NCBI GenBank assembly: GCA_013377075.1
Contig: JACABD010000011.1
Coordinates: 18,454 to 79,163, forward strand
Length of the DNA: 60,710 bases
Origin: Geobacteraceae bacterium
GTDB lineage: Bacteria > Desulfobacterota > Desulfuromonadia > Geobacterales > DSM-12255
Direction of reading: 5' to 3'
This document shows, one piece after another, positions 1 to 6,805 of this stretch. The translations under genes were made by a program, and so were the position numbers. The notes under the pieces are model-generated. The model made no database searches, was not told where the DNA came from, and worked only from the letters and a program-made list of their open reading frames with translations. Position 1 is the stretch's first letter. Each line of letters starts with the position of its first letter.

Positions 1-40
1 TCAGGAAACTCCACGGAAGAAAGAGTGGCTTGGACTGTAA
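1..40 (+). CDS. possible 3' end of an upstream gene (partial)
   Basis: Frame 2 is open from the window edge to TAA at 38-40 and ends in KKEWLGL. Frame 1 is also open, to TAA at 55-57. The basic-aromatic ending resembles the tail of the next gene (RRRKRWL). The fragment is too short to identify; by position it would be another component of the same branched-chain amino-acid transporter operon. Confidence 0.25.
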   Translation, partial: QETPRKKEWLGL

Positions 41-125
41 ATAAGACTGACGGTTAAAAACGCAGAAACAAACGGTCTGCAAGGGGGAGGATGGCTCCCT
101 CTTGCAGACACAATCTGAGGTTGAA

Positions 126-917
126 ATGCTCCATATCAATAACGCCGAAGTCATCTACAACAAGGTCATACTTGTCCTTAAGGGGCTGTCTCTGCATGTC
201 CCGGAAGGGAAAATCGTTGCCCTGCTTGGCGCTAACGGAGCGGGCAAGAGCACCACCCTGAAGGCAATCTCCGGCCTTCTCAAATCCGAGGAGGGTGAGG
301 TTACTGAAGGTTCTATCACCTTCATGGGAGAGCAGATTAACAACTCAAGCCCTGAAGACATAGTCCGTAAAGGGATCTTCCAGGTTATGGAGGGGCGGCG
401 GGTTTTTGATGACATGACCGTTGAGGAGAATATTATTGTCGGCGGGCATACCCGCAAGGACAAGGCTGGCTTCAAAAGAGACATAGAGCTTGTTTACGAC
501 TACTTTCCCCGCCTGCGCGAGCGGCGGAACCAGCTCTCCGGCTACCTGTCTGGCGGTGAGCAGCAGATGCTCGCCATCGGCAGGGCGCTCATGGCAAGGC
601 CCAAACTGATGCTCCTTGATGAGCCTTCCCTTGGGATTGCTCCGCTTCTGGTTCAGGAGATTTTTCAGCTGATCAAAAAAATAAATGCCGAGGAAAAGAC
701 AACTATTCTCCTTGTGGAGCAGAACGCAAATGTTGCTTTCAGCATATCTGATCATGCCTATATAATGGAAGGTGGCCGTGTCGTGCTCGGAGGAACTACC
801 GAAGAGATGAAGGCAAATGCCAATGTAAAGGAATTTTATCTCGGGCAGTCAGAAGGTGCTGAAAAGAAAAACTACCGTGAACTAAAGCAGTATCGGCGCA
901 GGAAACGCTGGCTTTGA
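126..917 (+). CDS. livF: branched-chain amino-acid ABC transporter ATP-binding protein, LivF type
   Basis: This is the cytoplasmic ATPase of a LivFGHMK-type importer for branched-chain amino acids or related carboxylates. The sequence shows Walker A GANGAGKST, the ABC signature LSGGEQQ, Walker B LMLLDEPSLGIAP and a switch His in the LVEQNA region, in the usual order for a protein of about 235-265 residues. The frame opens at a TTG at 102, but I place the start at ATG 126, which has GAGG six bases upstream and the standard MLxINN beginning. An extra basic tail (about 25 residues ending RRRKRWL) extends past the usual LivF end. The tail resembles transporter operons that sit beside acyl-CoA ligases, which is an inference. 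The MerR gene follows after 12 bases, so the two are probably cotranscribed. Confidence 0.88.
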   Translation: MLHINNAEVIYNKVILVLKGLSLHVPEGKIVALLGANGAGKSTTLKAISGLLKSEEGEVTEGSITFMGEQINNSSPEDIVRKGIFQVMEGRRVFDDMTVEENIIVGGHTRKDKAGFKRDIELVYDYFPRLRERRNQLSGYLSGGEQQMLAIGRALMARPKLMLLDEPSLGIAPLLVQEIFQLIKKINAEEKTTILLVEQNANVAFSISDHAYIMEGGRVVLGGTTEEMKANANVKEFYLGQSEGAEKKNYRELKQYRRRKRWL

Positions 918-929
918 ACAGGAACTCCT

Positions 930-1364
930 ATGAATTATACCCTTACAGAAAAAGAATCCAGTGAGTGCATTTCGATAGGGCTGCTCGCAAAAAACACCGG
1001 AGTAACCACAAGGACCCTCCGGTATTATGAAGAGATGGGGATCATGGCACCTTCATGCAGACACGAAGGGAGCAGCAGAGCCTACACCTCAGATGATGTC
1101 CGCAAGCTCAAATTCATTCTCAAACTTAAAGAACTTGGCCTTACAATAAGAGAGATGCAGGAACTAGACAGAGTCTATGCCGAAGCGCGGGAAACCAACC
1201 GGATTATTCCACTTCTGGTCGAAATGCTTGACAATCACATAAATACTCTTGACGAAAAAATGTCAAAACTATCATCCCTCCGCAAAGAGATTGTTGAGTA
1301 TAGAAAGCGGATGATCGAAAAATTTCAGTTATCGGAAAACAGCAGTCAGAATCAGCAATTGTGA
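930..1364 (+). CDS. MerR-family transcriptional regulator
   Basis: This 144-residue cytoplasmic DNA-binding protein has an N-terminal MerR winged helix-turn-helix at about residues 14-85, with the diagnostic TTRTLRYYEEMGI motif. A long helix at about 90-140 should form the antiparallel dimer coiled coil. There is no metal-binding Cys pair or extended C-terminal effector domain, so it is not a classical MerR/CueR metal sensor. It resembles the short MerR regulators found beside fatty-acid and CoA-ester metabolism operons. It follows livF by 12 bases with an AGGA ribosome site, and the Usp gene follows 4-10 bases later. It may regulate its own transporter operon, which is inferred from position only. 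Confidence 0.85.
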   Translation: MNYTLTEKESSECISIGLLAKNTGVTTRTLRYYEEMGIMAPSCRHEGSSRAYTSDDVRKLKFILKLKELGLTIREMQELDRVYAEARETNRIIPLLVEMLDNHINTLDEKMSKLSSLRKEIVEYRKRMIEKFQLSENSSQNQQL

Positions 1365-1374
1365 GGAGATGGCA

Positions 1375-2193
1375 ATGGCAATCAAAGACATCCTGGTGCA
1401 TCTGGACAACTCACCAAGCTGTAAATCCAGGCTGGACATGGCAATACAGATAGCCAAAAGACATGGGGCCCACCTAAAAGGGCTGTTTGTCCTTTCCCAC
1501 TCATATTACGCACCACGCCATACAACCAGTGATCTGGAAGTTGCAAAAGCGACTGAAGCCATGTTCAACCTGAAGACCTCTGGGGCAGGCATCTCCGCGG
1601 AGTGGCTCTATGTTGACTGGTCTGTTATCGGTGTGCAGATGACAGAGATTGTGACTCTTTACAGCTATTATACCGATCTTCTGATCATCGGTCAGCCGAC
1701 CATAGAGTCAAACAGTTGCGGGGTCCCTTTCGACATGCCGGAAAGGCTGGGGCTTACTACCGGAAAAGCCATACTGATTGTCCCTTACACCGGCACAACG
1801 AATAATGAGGTTGATCGTATAATGGTTGCATGGAAAGCCGGTCGTGAATCGTCAAGAACATTGCACGACTCCCTGCCACTACTCAAGGCAGCATCCAATA
1901 TAAACCTGGTAACAGTCGGCTCACCAGATGGGTACAATAGCGCTCCTGAAAGTGATATCGAGAAAATATCATCATACCTCTCAAGGCATCAGATTTCAGT
2001 AGTCCATGATCAGATCCAGTCTCCACCCTCTTTCCCCATTGGTGACATGCTTCTCAATCATGCCTGTGAGCAGAAAATGGATCTCATTGTAATGGGTGGC
2101 TATGCCGCTTCCAGACGGGGAGCATTCATGCTCGGGCCGGTGGCCCGGCATCTGATGAATCATATGACTGTGCCTGTGTTCATGTCACACTAA
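1375..2193 (+). CDS. universal stress protein, two tandem UspA domains
   Basis: Two UspA domains occupy about residues 1-140 and 148-272, each an alpha/beta nucleotide-binding-like fold. The first begins IKDILVHLDNS; the second ends with the glycine-rich LIVMGGYAASRRG...LGPVARHLM segment. That segment only partly matches the ATP-binding G-2x-G-9x-G(S/T) motif, so ATP binding is uncertain. I chose ATG 1375 over ATG 1369 because the GAGGAG ribosome site at 1363-1368 directly abuts 1369. Such double-domain proteins are cytoplasmic stress or energy-status factors. It is the third gene of the livF-merR-usp run. Confidence 0.83.
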   Translation: MAIKDILVHLDNSPSCKSRLDMAIQIAKRHGAHLKGLFVLSHSYYAPRHTTSDLEVAKATEAMFNLKTSGAGISAEWLYVDWSVIGVQMTEIVTLYSYYTDLLIIGQPTIESNSCGVPFDMPERLGLTTGKAILIVPYTGTTNNEVDRIMVAWKAGRESSRTLHDSLPLLKAASNINLVTVGSPDGYNSAPESDIEKISSYLSRHQISVVHDQIQSPPSFPIGDMLLNHACEQKMDLIVMGGYAASRRGAFMLGPVARHLMNHMTVPVFMSH

Positions 2194-2246
2194 ATACCTG
2201 GTTATCTTGTTTGATTTTTTTCTGGTCAAGATGCTATTGTTAATAA

Positions 2247-2819
2247 ATGCGATATATACCTGCCATTGTTCTCCTAATTCTCACAAACATGCCAGTAAGC
2301 GTGCTTGCAGCAGAGCGTAAATCCCCTGTTGACGGCGGCATACTGACTTCAAGCCCCGGGCTGCGCAAGGACCCTTTCGGCAGCGGAAGAATGGTCATGC
2401 ACAACGGCTGGGACATTGCCGTACCATCCGGGACGCCGGTACATCCGACCCAGGAAGGGACTGTCTACTTTGCCGGTCAGTACAAAGGCTACGGCAACCT
2501 TGTCGCCATTGAACATGGCAAGGGGTACATCTCCATGTACGGGCACAATGCCGAGATCCTGGTAAAGCCAGGAATGTACGTTACGCCCAAAACAGTTATC
2601 GCCCTTTCAGGAAACACCGGCAGGTCGACCGGTCCCCATGTTCACTACGAAGTAAGGCAACTCCCCTCCTCCTATCAGAAAAAACGTGAAGCGGAGTTGA
2701 CTGCCAGACTGAAAGAATCTGTTACAGGACAGATTGATCAACTGGTGGAGAACTTTGCCACCGGCAAAGGTGGACCTGAGCAGGAGTCAACACTTCTTCC
2801 GTCGGATATAGATCAGTGA
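2247..2819 (+). CDS. M23/LytM-family peptidase, secreted
   Basis: This is a 190-residue protein with an N-terminal signal peptide (about 1-22, ending VLAA). A LysM-less M23 metallopeptidase domain spans about residues 30-145. Zinc ligands are visible as HNGWD (HxxxD) and HVHYE (HxH). M23 enzymes cleave peptidoglycan cross-bridges or peptide stems in the periplasm, or act as amidase activators when the ligands are missing; here they are present. The C-terminal 45 residues are charged and probably helical. No clear ribosome site precedes the start. The gene converges with the 64-residue minus-strand gene and overlaps it by 7 bases. Confidence 0.82.
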   Translation: MRYIPAIVLLILTNMPVSVLAAERKSPVDGGILTSSPGLRKDPFGSGRMVMHNGWDIAVPSGTPVHPTQEGTVYFAGQYKGYGNLVAIEHGKGYISMYGHNAEILVKPGMYVTPKTVIALSGNTGRSTGPHVHYEVRQLPSSYQKKREAELTARLKESVTGQIDQLVENFATGKGGPEQESTLLPSDIDQ

Positions 2820-3007
2820 GTCGGAAGCCCAACCGGGCAGCGCTCGGTCTGGCGCAAATTGAGAGATCTGGCTTCTACCTGAACCCGCTTCTGCTGCATG
2901 TACTTCTCTCCCAGTAACCTCCAGTACAGAACAAACGAAAGGCATATCAATGCCACTACGCTTATCATACTCATTAACACTACCTGCATCGAAATCTGTT
3001 CAACCAT
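2813..3007 (-). CDS. 64-residue single-span membrane protein behind tandem riboswitches
   Basis: I do not recognise a family. The protein has one strongly hydrophobic segment (about residues 8-30, with MISVVALICLSFVLYW at its core) followed by a basic, polar tail of about 34 residues. The positive-inside rule predicts a cytoplasmic C-terminus. ATG at 3007 follows GGAG by eight bases, a good ribosome site. It is the first gene downstream of a sigma-70 promoter (3331-3359) and two riboswitch-terminator units, so its expression should be set by a cyclic dinucleotide. Its short length would hide it from many annotations. Its function is unknown; the context suggests a small regulator or partner of an envelope machine, possibly the PilB-like system encoded just upstream. 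Confidence 0.6.
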   Translation of the reverse strand: MVEQISMQVVLMSMISVVALICLSFVLYWRLLGEKYMQQKRVQVEARSLNLRQTERCPVGLPTH

Positions 3008-3032
3008 AATTTTTCTCCTTTTACTGTTTAAT

Positions 3033-3075
3033 AAAAAAACCGGGTTACCGAAATGTGATATTTCGGCAACCCGGC
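3033..3075 (-). terminator. intrinsic terminator of the gene-proximal riboswitch
   Basis: Read on the minus strand, CCGGGTT and CCGAAAT pair with ATTTCGG and AACCCGG around a five-base loop, giving two helices of seven pairs split by one mismatch, followed by a run of seven Us. The 5' arm reuses the conserved 3' strand of the aptamer. A folded, ligand-bound aptamer would therefore block the hairpin and allow read-through into the 64-residue gene. Confidence 0.85.
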
Positions 3076-3142
3076 TGTCTGCTTGAGACCCTGTAGGCTT
3101 TCCGCCCCACCCTCGCGGATGGTTAAGTAGTATCGTTTATCT
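3058..3142 (-). promoter_or_regulatory. GEMM-I class cyclic-dinucleotide riboswitch, gene-proximal copy
   Basis: On the minus strand the aptamer shows the P2 stem CCAUCC-GCGA-GGGUGG with a GNRA tetraloop, the conserved GGAAAGCC, and a P3 region (GGGUCU...AGAC) that closes with AGCCGGGUUGCCG, the family 3' signature. Aligned to the Vibrio Vc2 aptamer, position 20 is A instead of G, position 21 is C and position 46 is G, so the conserved 21-46 pair is kept by covariation. A at position 20 is the known hallmark of GEMM-Ib aptamers that prefer 3',3'-cGAMP. The alignment was done by hand. The terminator arrangement predicts a ligand-induced ON switch. Confidence 0.8.
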
Positions 3143-3197
3143 TCTGACTAACCCTGTTGAAGAGTAAGCCTTGCCAGCAGTCTCCGGCGACGGCAAT

Positions 3198-3241
3198 AAA
3201 AAAGCCGAGCACCGAAAATGTGATATTTTCGGCAACCCGGC
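3198..3241 (-). terminator. intrinsic terminator of the promoter-proximal riboswitch
   Basis: On the minus strand GCCGGG and CCGAAAAT pair with ATTTTCGG and CTCGGC (one G-U pair) around a five-base loop, followed by six Us. The layout matches the second terminator, with the 5' arm again taken from the aptamer 3' end. Confidence 0.83.
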
Positions 3242-3306
3242 TGTCTGCTTGAGACCCGTAGGCTTTCCGCCCCACCCTCGCGAATGGTTAAGTAGTATCG
3301 TTTATC
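3222..3306 (-). promoter_or_regulatory. GEMM-I class cyclic-dinucleotide riboswitch, promoter-proximal copy
   Basis: This is a near-identical copy of the aptamer at 3058-3142. P2 is CCAUUC-GCGA-GGGUGG, where a C-to-U change is tolerated as a G-U pair, and the P3 loop region is one base shorter. It keeps A at position 20, C at 21 and G at 46. It begins about 20 bases after the predicted -10 box. The two units lie 164 bases apart and probably arose by duplication. Each has its own terminator, so full-length transcript requires read-through at both. Confidence 0.8.
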
Positions 3307-3330
3307 ATGACTGCTGGATATTTTTGGCAA

Positions 3331-3359
3331 TTTATACATACTTTAAAACTGACTGTCAA
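3331..3359 (-). promoter_or_regulatory. sigma-70 promoter of the riboswitch transcript
   Basis: The -35 box TTGACA (3354-3359) and -10 box TATAAA (3331-3336) are separated by exactly 17 bases on the minus strand. Transcription would start near 3324, just upstream of the first aptamer and downstream of the HD-GYP stop codon. The riboswitch gene can therefore be transcribed independently of the operon above it. Confidence 0.75.
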
Positions 3360-3401
3360 TCTATCTGAGCTAAAAATTTCAGCTAAAGACATATTGCTAT
3401 T

Positions 3402-4379
3402 CTATCCAATCGTAATTTCAGGAACAACCTTGGCCTTGAAAATCGCAAGCAGGTCTTTATCCAGAACGCCATCAAGCTTATCCATTATCAGCAGCGCCCC
3501 TTCAAGCTCATTCCCCTTCCTGTAAGGCCTGTCGCTGGTAATTGCATCAAAAACATCCGCTATTGCCGCTATCCTTGCTTCAAGGGGGATAGAGGCGCCT
3601 TCAAGCCCGGCAGGGTAACCGCTACCGTCAATTCGCTCATGATGATAGAGGATTACATTTACCACAGCCTCGGGGAGACCCGCTTCACGGGCGACCTGGG
3701 TCCCCCAGTCAGGGTGCTGCTTGATAATTTCGAATTCTTCCAGTGTCAGTTTGCCGGGGAAGTTGAGTACCTCCTCAGGAACGCCTATCTTGCCGCAGTC
3801 ATGGAGGATGCTACCATGGCGGATGCAGGTAATCAGCGGCTCCTCGACCCCAATTGCCACTGCAAGCCGTTCCGCATAATCTGCAACCCGGTCACAGTGC
3901 CCCCGTGTATAGGGATCTTTCAGCTCAACAGTGTGGGCAAGTGACCTATAAAGCAGCTCGTCACGGCTCCTCATGGAGGTGAGCATGTCATACCGTGCAA
4001 CTGCTTCATCGACAAGGGTCAGCAGTTCATCATTATCCCAGGGTTTGGTGATAAAGCGGAAAGCCTCGCTGCAATTGATGGCCGAGATTGCCACCCCGAG
4101 ATTTGCATAGGCAGTCATCATTATTCTGACCGTATCGGGGGAGAGACTTCTTAGTTTAGAGAGAAAATCGATACCGGTCATCCCCGGCATCTGATTATCT
4201 GAGACCACAACCCATATTTTCTTCTTAAGCACTATTTCAAGGGCTTCTACAGGCGATGGGCAAAAGATGCAGTTGTACCCGGTCTCCTGAAAAAGCCTCC
4301 TCAGAGCACTCAATACCGCTGCTTCGTCATCGACAAACATGACGGTTGCAGCTATTTTTCCTGCATCCGTATCAGACAT
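3402..4379 (-). CDS. REC-HD-GYP response regulator, probable cyclic-dinucleotide phosphodiesterase
   Basis: This is a 325-residue cytoplasmic protein. A receiver domain spans about residues 12-128, with acidic residues D17/D18, phospho-acceptor D61 and the KPW motif. An HD-GYP domain follows (about 140-320) with HDCGK at 193-197, HHE at 246-248 and DGSGYP at 251-256, so the metal and signature residues are intact. HD-GYP enzymes hydrolyse c-di-GMP, and some (Vibrio V-cGAPs, Myxococcus PmxA) prefer 3',3'-cGAMP; the substrate cannot be read here. The start overlaps the 3' end of the REC-ATPase gene by eight bases. It is the last gene of the operon, directly upstream of the riboswitch promoter, which makes a feedback link to the riboswitch ligand attractive. 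Confidence 0.88.
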   Translation of the reverse strand: MSDTDAGKIAATVMFVDDEAAVLSALRRLFQETGYNCIFCPSPVEALEIVLKKKIWVVVSDNQMPGMTGIDFLSKLRSLSPDTVRIMMTAYANLGVAISAINCSEAFRFITKPWDNDELLTLVDEAVARYDMLTSMRSRDELLYRSLAHTVELKDPYTRGHCDRVADYAERLAVAIGVEEPLITCIRHGSILHDCGKIGVPEEVLNFPGKLTLEEFEIIKQHPDWGTQVAREAGLPEAVVNVILYHHERIDGSGYPAGLEGASIPLEARIAAIADVFDAITSDRPYRKGNELEGALLIMDKLDGVLDKDLLAIFKAKVVPEITIG

Positions 4380-6792
4380 GAGCTGTTTCCCGTTTCTGGA
4401 TACCGCAGAACGGACATTTCACCCACTCCTCCTCCATCGGCAGCCTGCAGGTATGGCAGTAGTTGCTCCTGAAAGTTCCACAGTAAGGACAGAAGACGAA
4501 TTTAGGATCTATCATCCTGGCGCAGCCGCTACAAGTTCGCTCGTTTCCTGTCTGGGGCCCAAGAACCCTGAAAAGCTCTTCAAGGGTGGTCATGCCAAGC
4601 CTCACCTTTTCAATTCCGTCCTCAACAAGAGTGCGCATCCCTTCACTTTTTGCAAGTTGTAACAGCTCGCTCTCCCTGTAGTCGCAGCTTATTGCATGCC
4701 TGTAGTCATTGGTCATGACAAAAAGTTCGAATATCCCGACCCTGCCAAGGTAGCCGCTCTTATTGCAGCTGTCGCACCCCTTCCCTTTCGCGACAGTTGT
4801 CCCCAATGCCCCGGCAGGTACTTTCAGTAATGATATAAGCTCCTGATCCGGCTCGACCTGGACGGCACATTCCGGACAGATCCTTCTGACAAGCCTCTGG
4901 GCGATTATCCCCTGAAGTGCAGAAGCGATAATGTACGGTTTTACCTCCATATCCATGAGTCTTGTAATGGAAGATATGGAGCTGTTGGTATGGAGGGTGG
5001 TAAAGACCAGATGGCCGGTAAGCGCCGCCTTAAAGGCGACATCAGACGTTTCAAAATCCCGCATCTCGCCAACAAGGATGATATCCGGATCCTGCCTCAG
5101 GGTTGAGCGGAGTACCTGGGCAAAGGTGAGCCCGATCTTCTCCCTGACAGCAACCTGGGTTGCCTCTTCAAGGAAATACTCGACAGGCTCTTCGATGGTC
5201 TCGAAATTTTTACTCGGGTCCATGATTGAGGCAAGGATTGAATAGAGCATGGTTGTCTTGCCGCTTCCGGTGGGGCCAGTGCTGATAATGACCCCCTGGG
5301 GCCTTGAGGCGATGAGCTGGAGCCTTTTCAGATCATCCGGCATGACGCCAAGATCGCTGAGACTCTTGATGGCCGCGCTCTTGTCGAGCATCCTCAAAAC
5401 TATCTTCTCTCCGTTTATTGAGGGGAGACAGGAGACCCGCATGTCAACGATCCTGACCCCTGCCTTGACAGTTATCCGGCCATCCTGGGGGCGCCTGCGC
5501 TCTGCTATATCCATCTTGGCAAGGATCTTGACCCTGGAAACTACGGCTGAATGCAGTTCTGCCGGAACCTTTATCTTGCTGTGCAGCATTCCGTCCACAC
5601 GATAACGGATCAGGGTATACTTGGTCTTTGGCTCAATATGAATATCGCTGGCCCTGTACCTCACCGCCTCGGAAATAATCGAATTGACGATCCTGATGAC
5701 CGGTGGGACTTCTGAGGAGCCGATGAGCTCGGCGATATTGAGATCAGTCTCTTCGTCATCAATGACAATATCAATCTCATCGAGTGGTTCGAGATCGCTG
5801 ACGTCATCGGCATCATCGAAGAGATCCTGATCACGCTCTCCGTAAAAGGCCTTGAGCTGTGCGATGATTTCGGAGCTTGCCGCAAGGAGAGGAATCACCT
5901 TAAGCCCGGTCATGACCGAGATATTGTCGTATTTATAGATATCTGAAGGATCAGCCATGGCAATGGTGAGCTGATTACCATCCAGCCTTACCGGCAGAAT
6001 GCGGTTCTTTTCACACAACTCCCGGGGGAGAAACTTGACCGCAGCGGACTGAAGCTGCGCCTCCCGCAGATCAATGTACTCGACCTTGAGATTGTCCTGC
6101 ATCGCCTTTAGTATCCTGCTCTCGGAAGCAATGCCGAGCCTGACAATGGTGTCGCTAAGGAATTCGGAGGTCTTCATCTCACGGAACGCCTTTTCAAGCT
6201 CCTCTGCCCTCAGCACCCCTTCCTGTAGCAGTATTTTCCCCATGACGCCGCGATTTTCGTCAAAAATCCCGGAATAGTTCTTCAGTTTCTGCTGCTGAAT
6301 GCGGGTAACTTCCTTAAGACGTCTGTTTTCGTGAAGGAGGACATACTGCTGCAATGCAAGGCTGACGGTCAGGCGCAGATCCTCATCATTCCACGGTTTT
6401 GTAATGAACTTGTAGACAGCACCTTCCTTTACGGCCGCCATTATGGAGTTAACATCGGCGTGGCCTGTCAGCATGATCCTGATGGTTTCGGGCCATCTTT
6501 CCCGTATGATCTTCAGAAGCTCTCCACCGTTCATTCCGGGCATGCGGTGATCTGTCAGAACAAGATTAATACGTTCGCGTTCCATGACACTGAGTGCAGC
6601 TTCCGCAGAAGTTACCGTGATTATTTCGTAGTTTTCCTCCATGAAGATCCGCTTCAATGCGGCCAGCACGCTCTCTTCGTCATCAACAAAAAGGAGTGTA
6701 AAGCGCCGCTCATCGGCACCACGCTGATCCTTTTGGAAATCCCCCGGTTCGCTCTTTCCGGCTGCACTGAAGAGTCCGGCATACTTTGCCAT
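4372..6792 (-). CDS. REC domain fused to PilB/GspE-type ATPase with C-terminal double zinc ribbon
   Basis: This 806-residue protein is about 240 longer than a normal PilB/GspE. Domains in order: receiver (about 30-150, phospho-acceptor D81, KPW at 132-134); a linker; a T2SSE_N/MshEN-like N-domain (about 180-320, including LPVRLDGNQLTIAMADP); and the secretion ATPase with Walker A GPTGSGKTT (506-514), Walker B DIILVGE (570-576) and the PilB zinc tetracysteine (C639, C642, C673, C676). Two further CxxC...CxxC zinc ribbons lie at 754-796. MshEN domains can bind c-di-GMP. Such hexameric ATPases drive type IV pilus or type II secretion assembly; phosphorylation of the REC domain would make this one directly signal-controlled. 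No pilus genes are nearby. The histidine kinase stop lies 13 bases upstream. Confidence 0.88.
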   Translation of the reverse strand: MAKYAGLFSAAGKSEPGDFQKDQRGADERRFTLLFVDDEESVLAALKRIFMEENYEIITVTSAEAALSVMERERINLVLTDHRMPGMNGGELLKIIRERWPETIRIMLTGHADVNSIMAAVKEGAVYKFITKPWNDEDLRLTVSLALQQYVLLHENRRLKEVTRIQQQKLKNYSGIFDENRGVMGKILLQEGVLRAEELEKAFREMKTSEFLSDTIVRLGIASESRILKAMQDNLKVEYIDLREAQLQSAAVKFLPRELCEKNRILPVRLDGNQLTIAMADPSDIYKYDNISVMTGLKVIPLLAASSEIIAQLKAFYGERDQDLFDDADDVSDLEPLDEIDIVIDDEETDLNIAELIGSSEVPPVIRIVNSIISEAVRYRASDIHIEPKTKYTLIRYRVDGMLHSKIKVPAELHSAVVSRVKILAKMDIAERRRPQDGRITVKAGVRIVDMRVSCLPSINGEKIVLRMLDKSAAIKSLSDLGVMPDDLKRLQLIASRPQGVIISTGPTGSGKTTMLYSILASIMDPSKNFETIEEPVEYFLEEATQVAVREKIGLTFAQVLRSTLRQDPDIILVGEMRDFETSDVAFKAALTGHLVFTTLHTNSSISSITRLMDMEVKPYIIASALQGIIAQRLVRRICPECAVQVEPDQELISLLKVPAGALGTTVAKGKGCDSCNKSGYLGRVGIFELFVMTNDYRHAISCDYRESELLQLAKSEGMRTLVEDGIEKVRLGMTTLEELFRVLGPQTGNERTCSGCARMIDPKFVFCPYCGTFRSNYCHTCRLPMEEEWVKCPFCGIQKRETAHV

Positions 6793-6805
6793 CGGTTAAG
6801 CCCCC

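Noticed and set aside
2898-3525. Plus-strand reading frames across the riboswitch region
   Set aside because: They lie over aptamer and terminator sequence, lack ribosome sites and have no coding-like composition.
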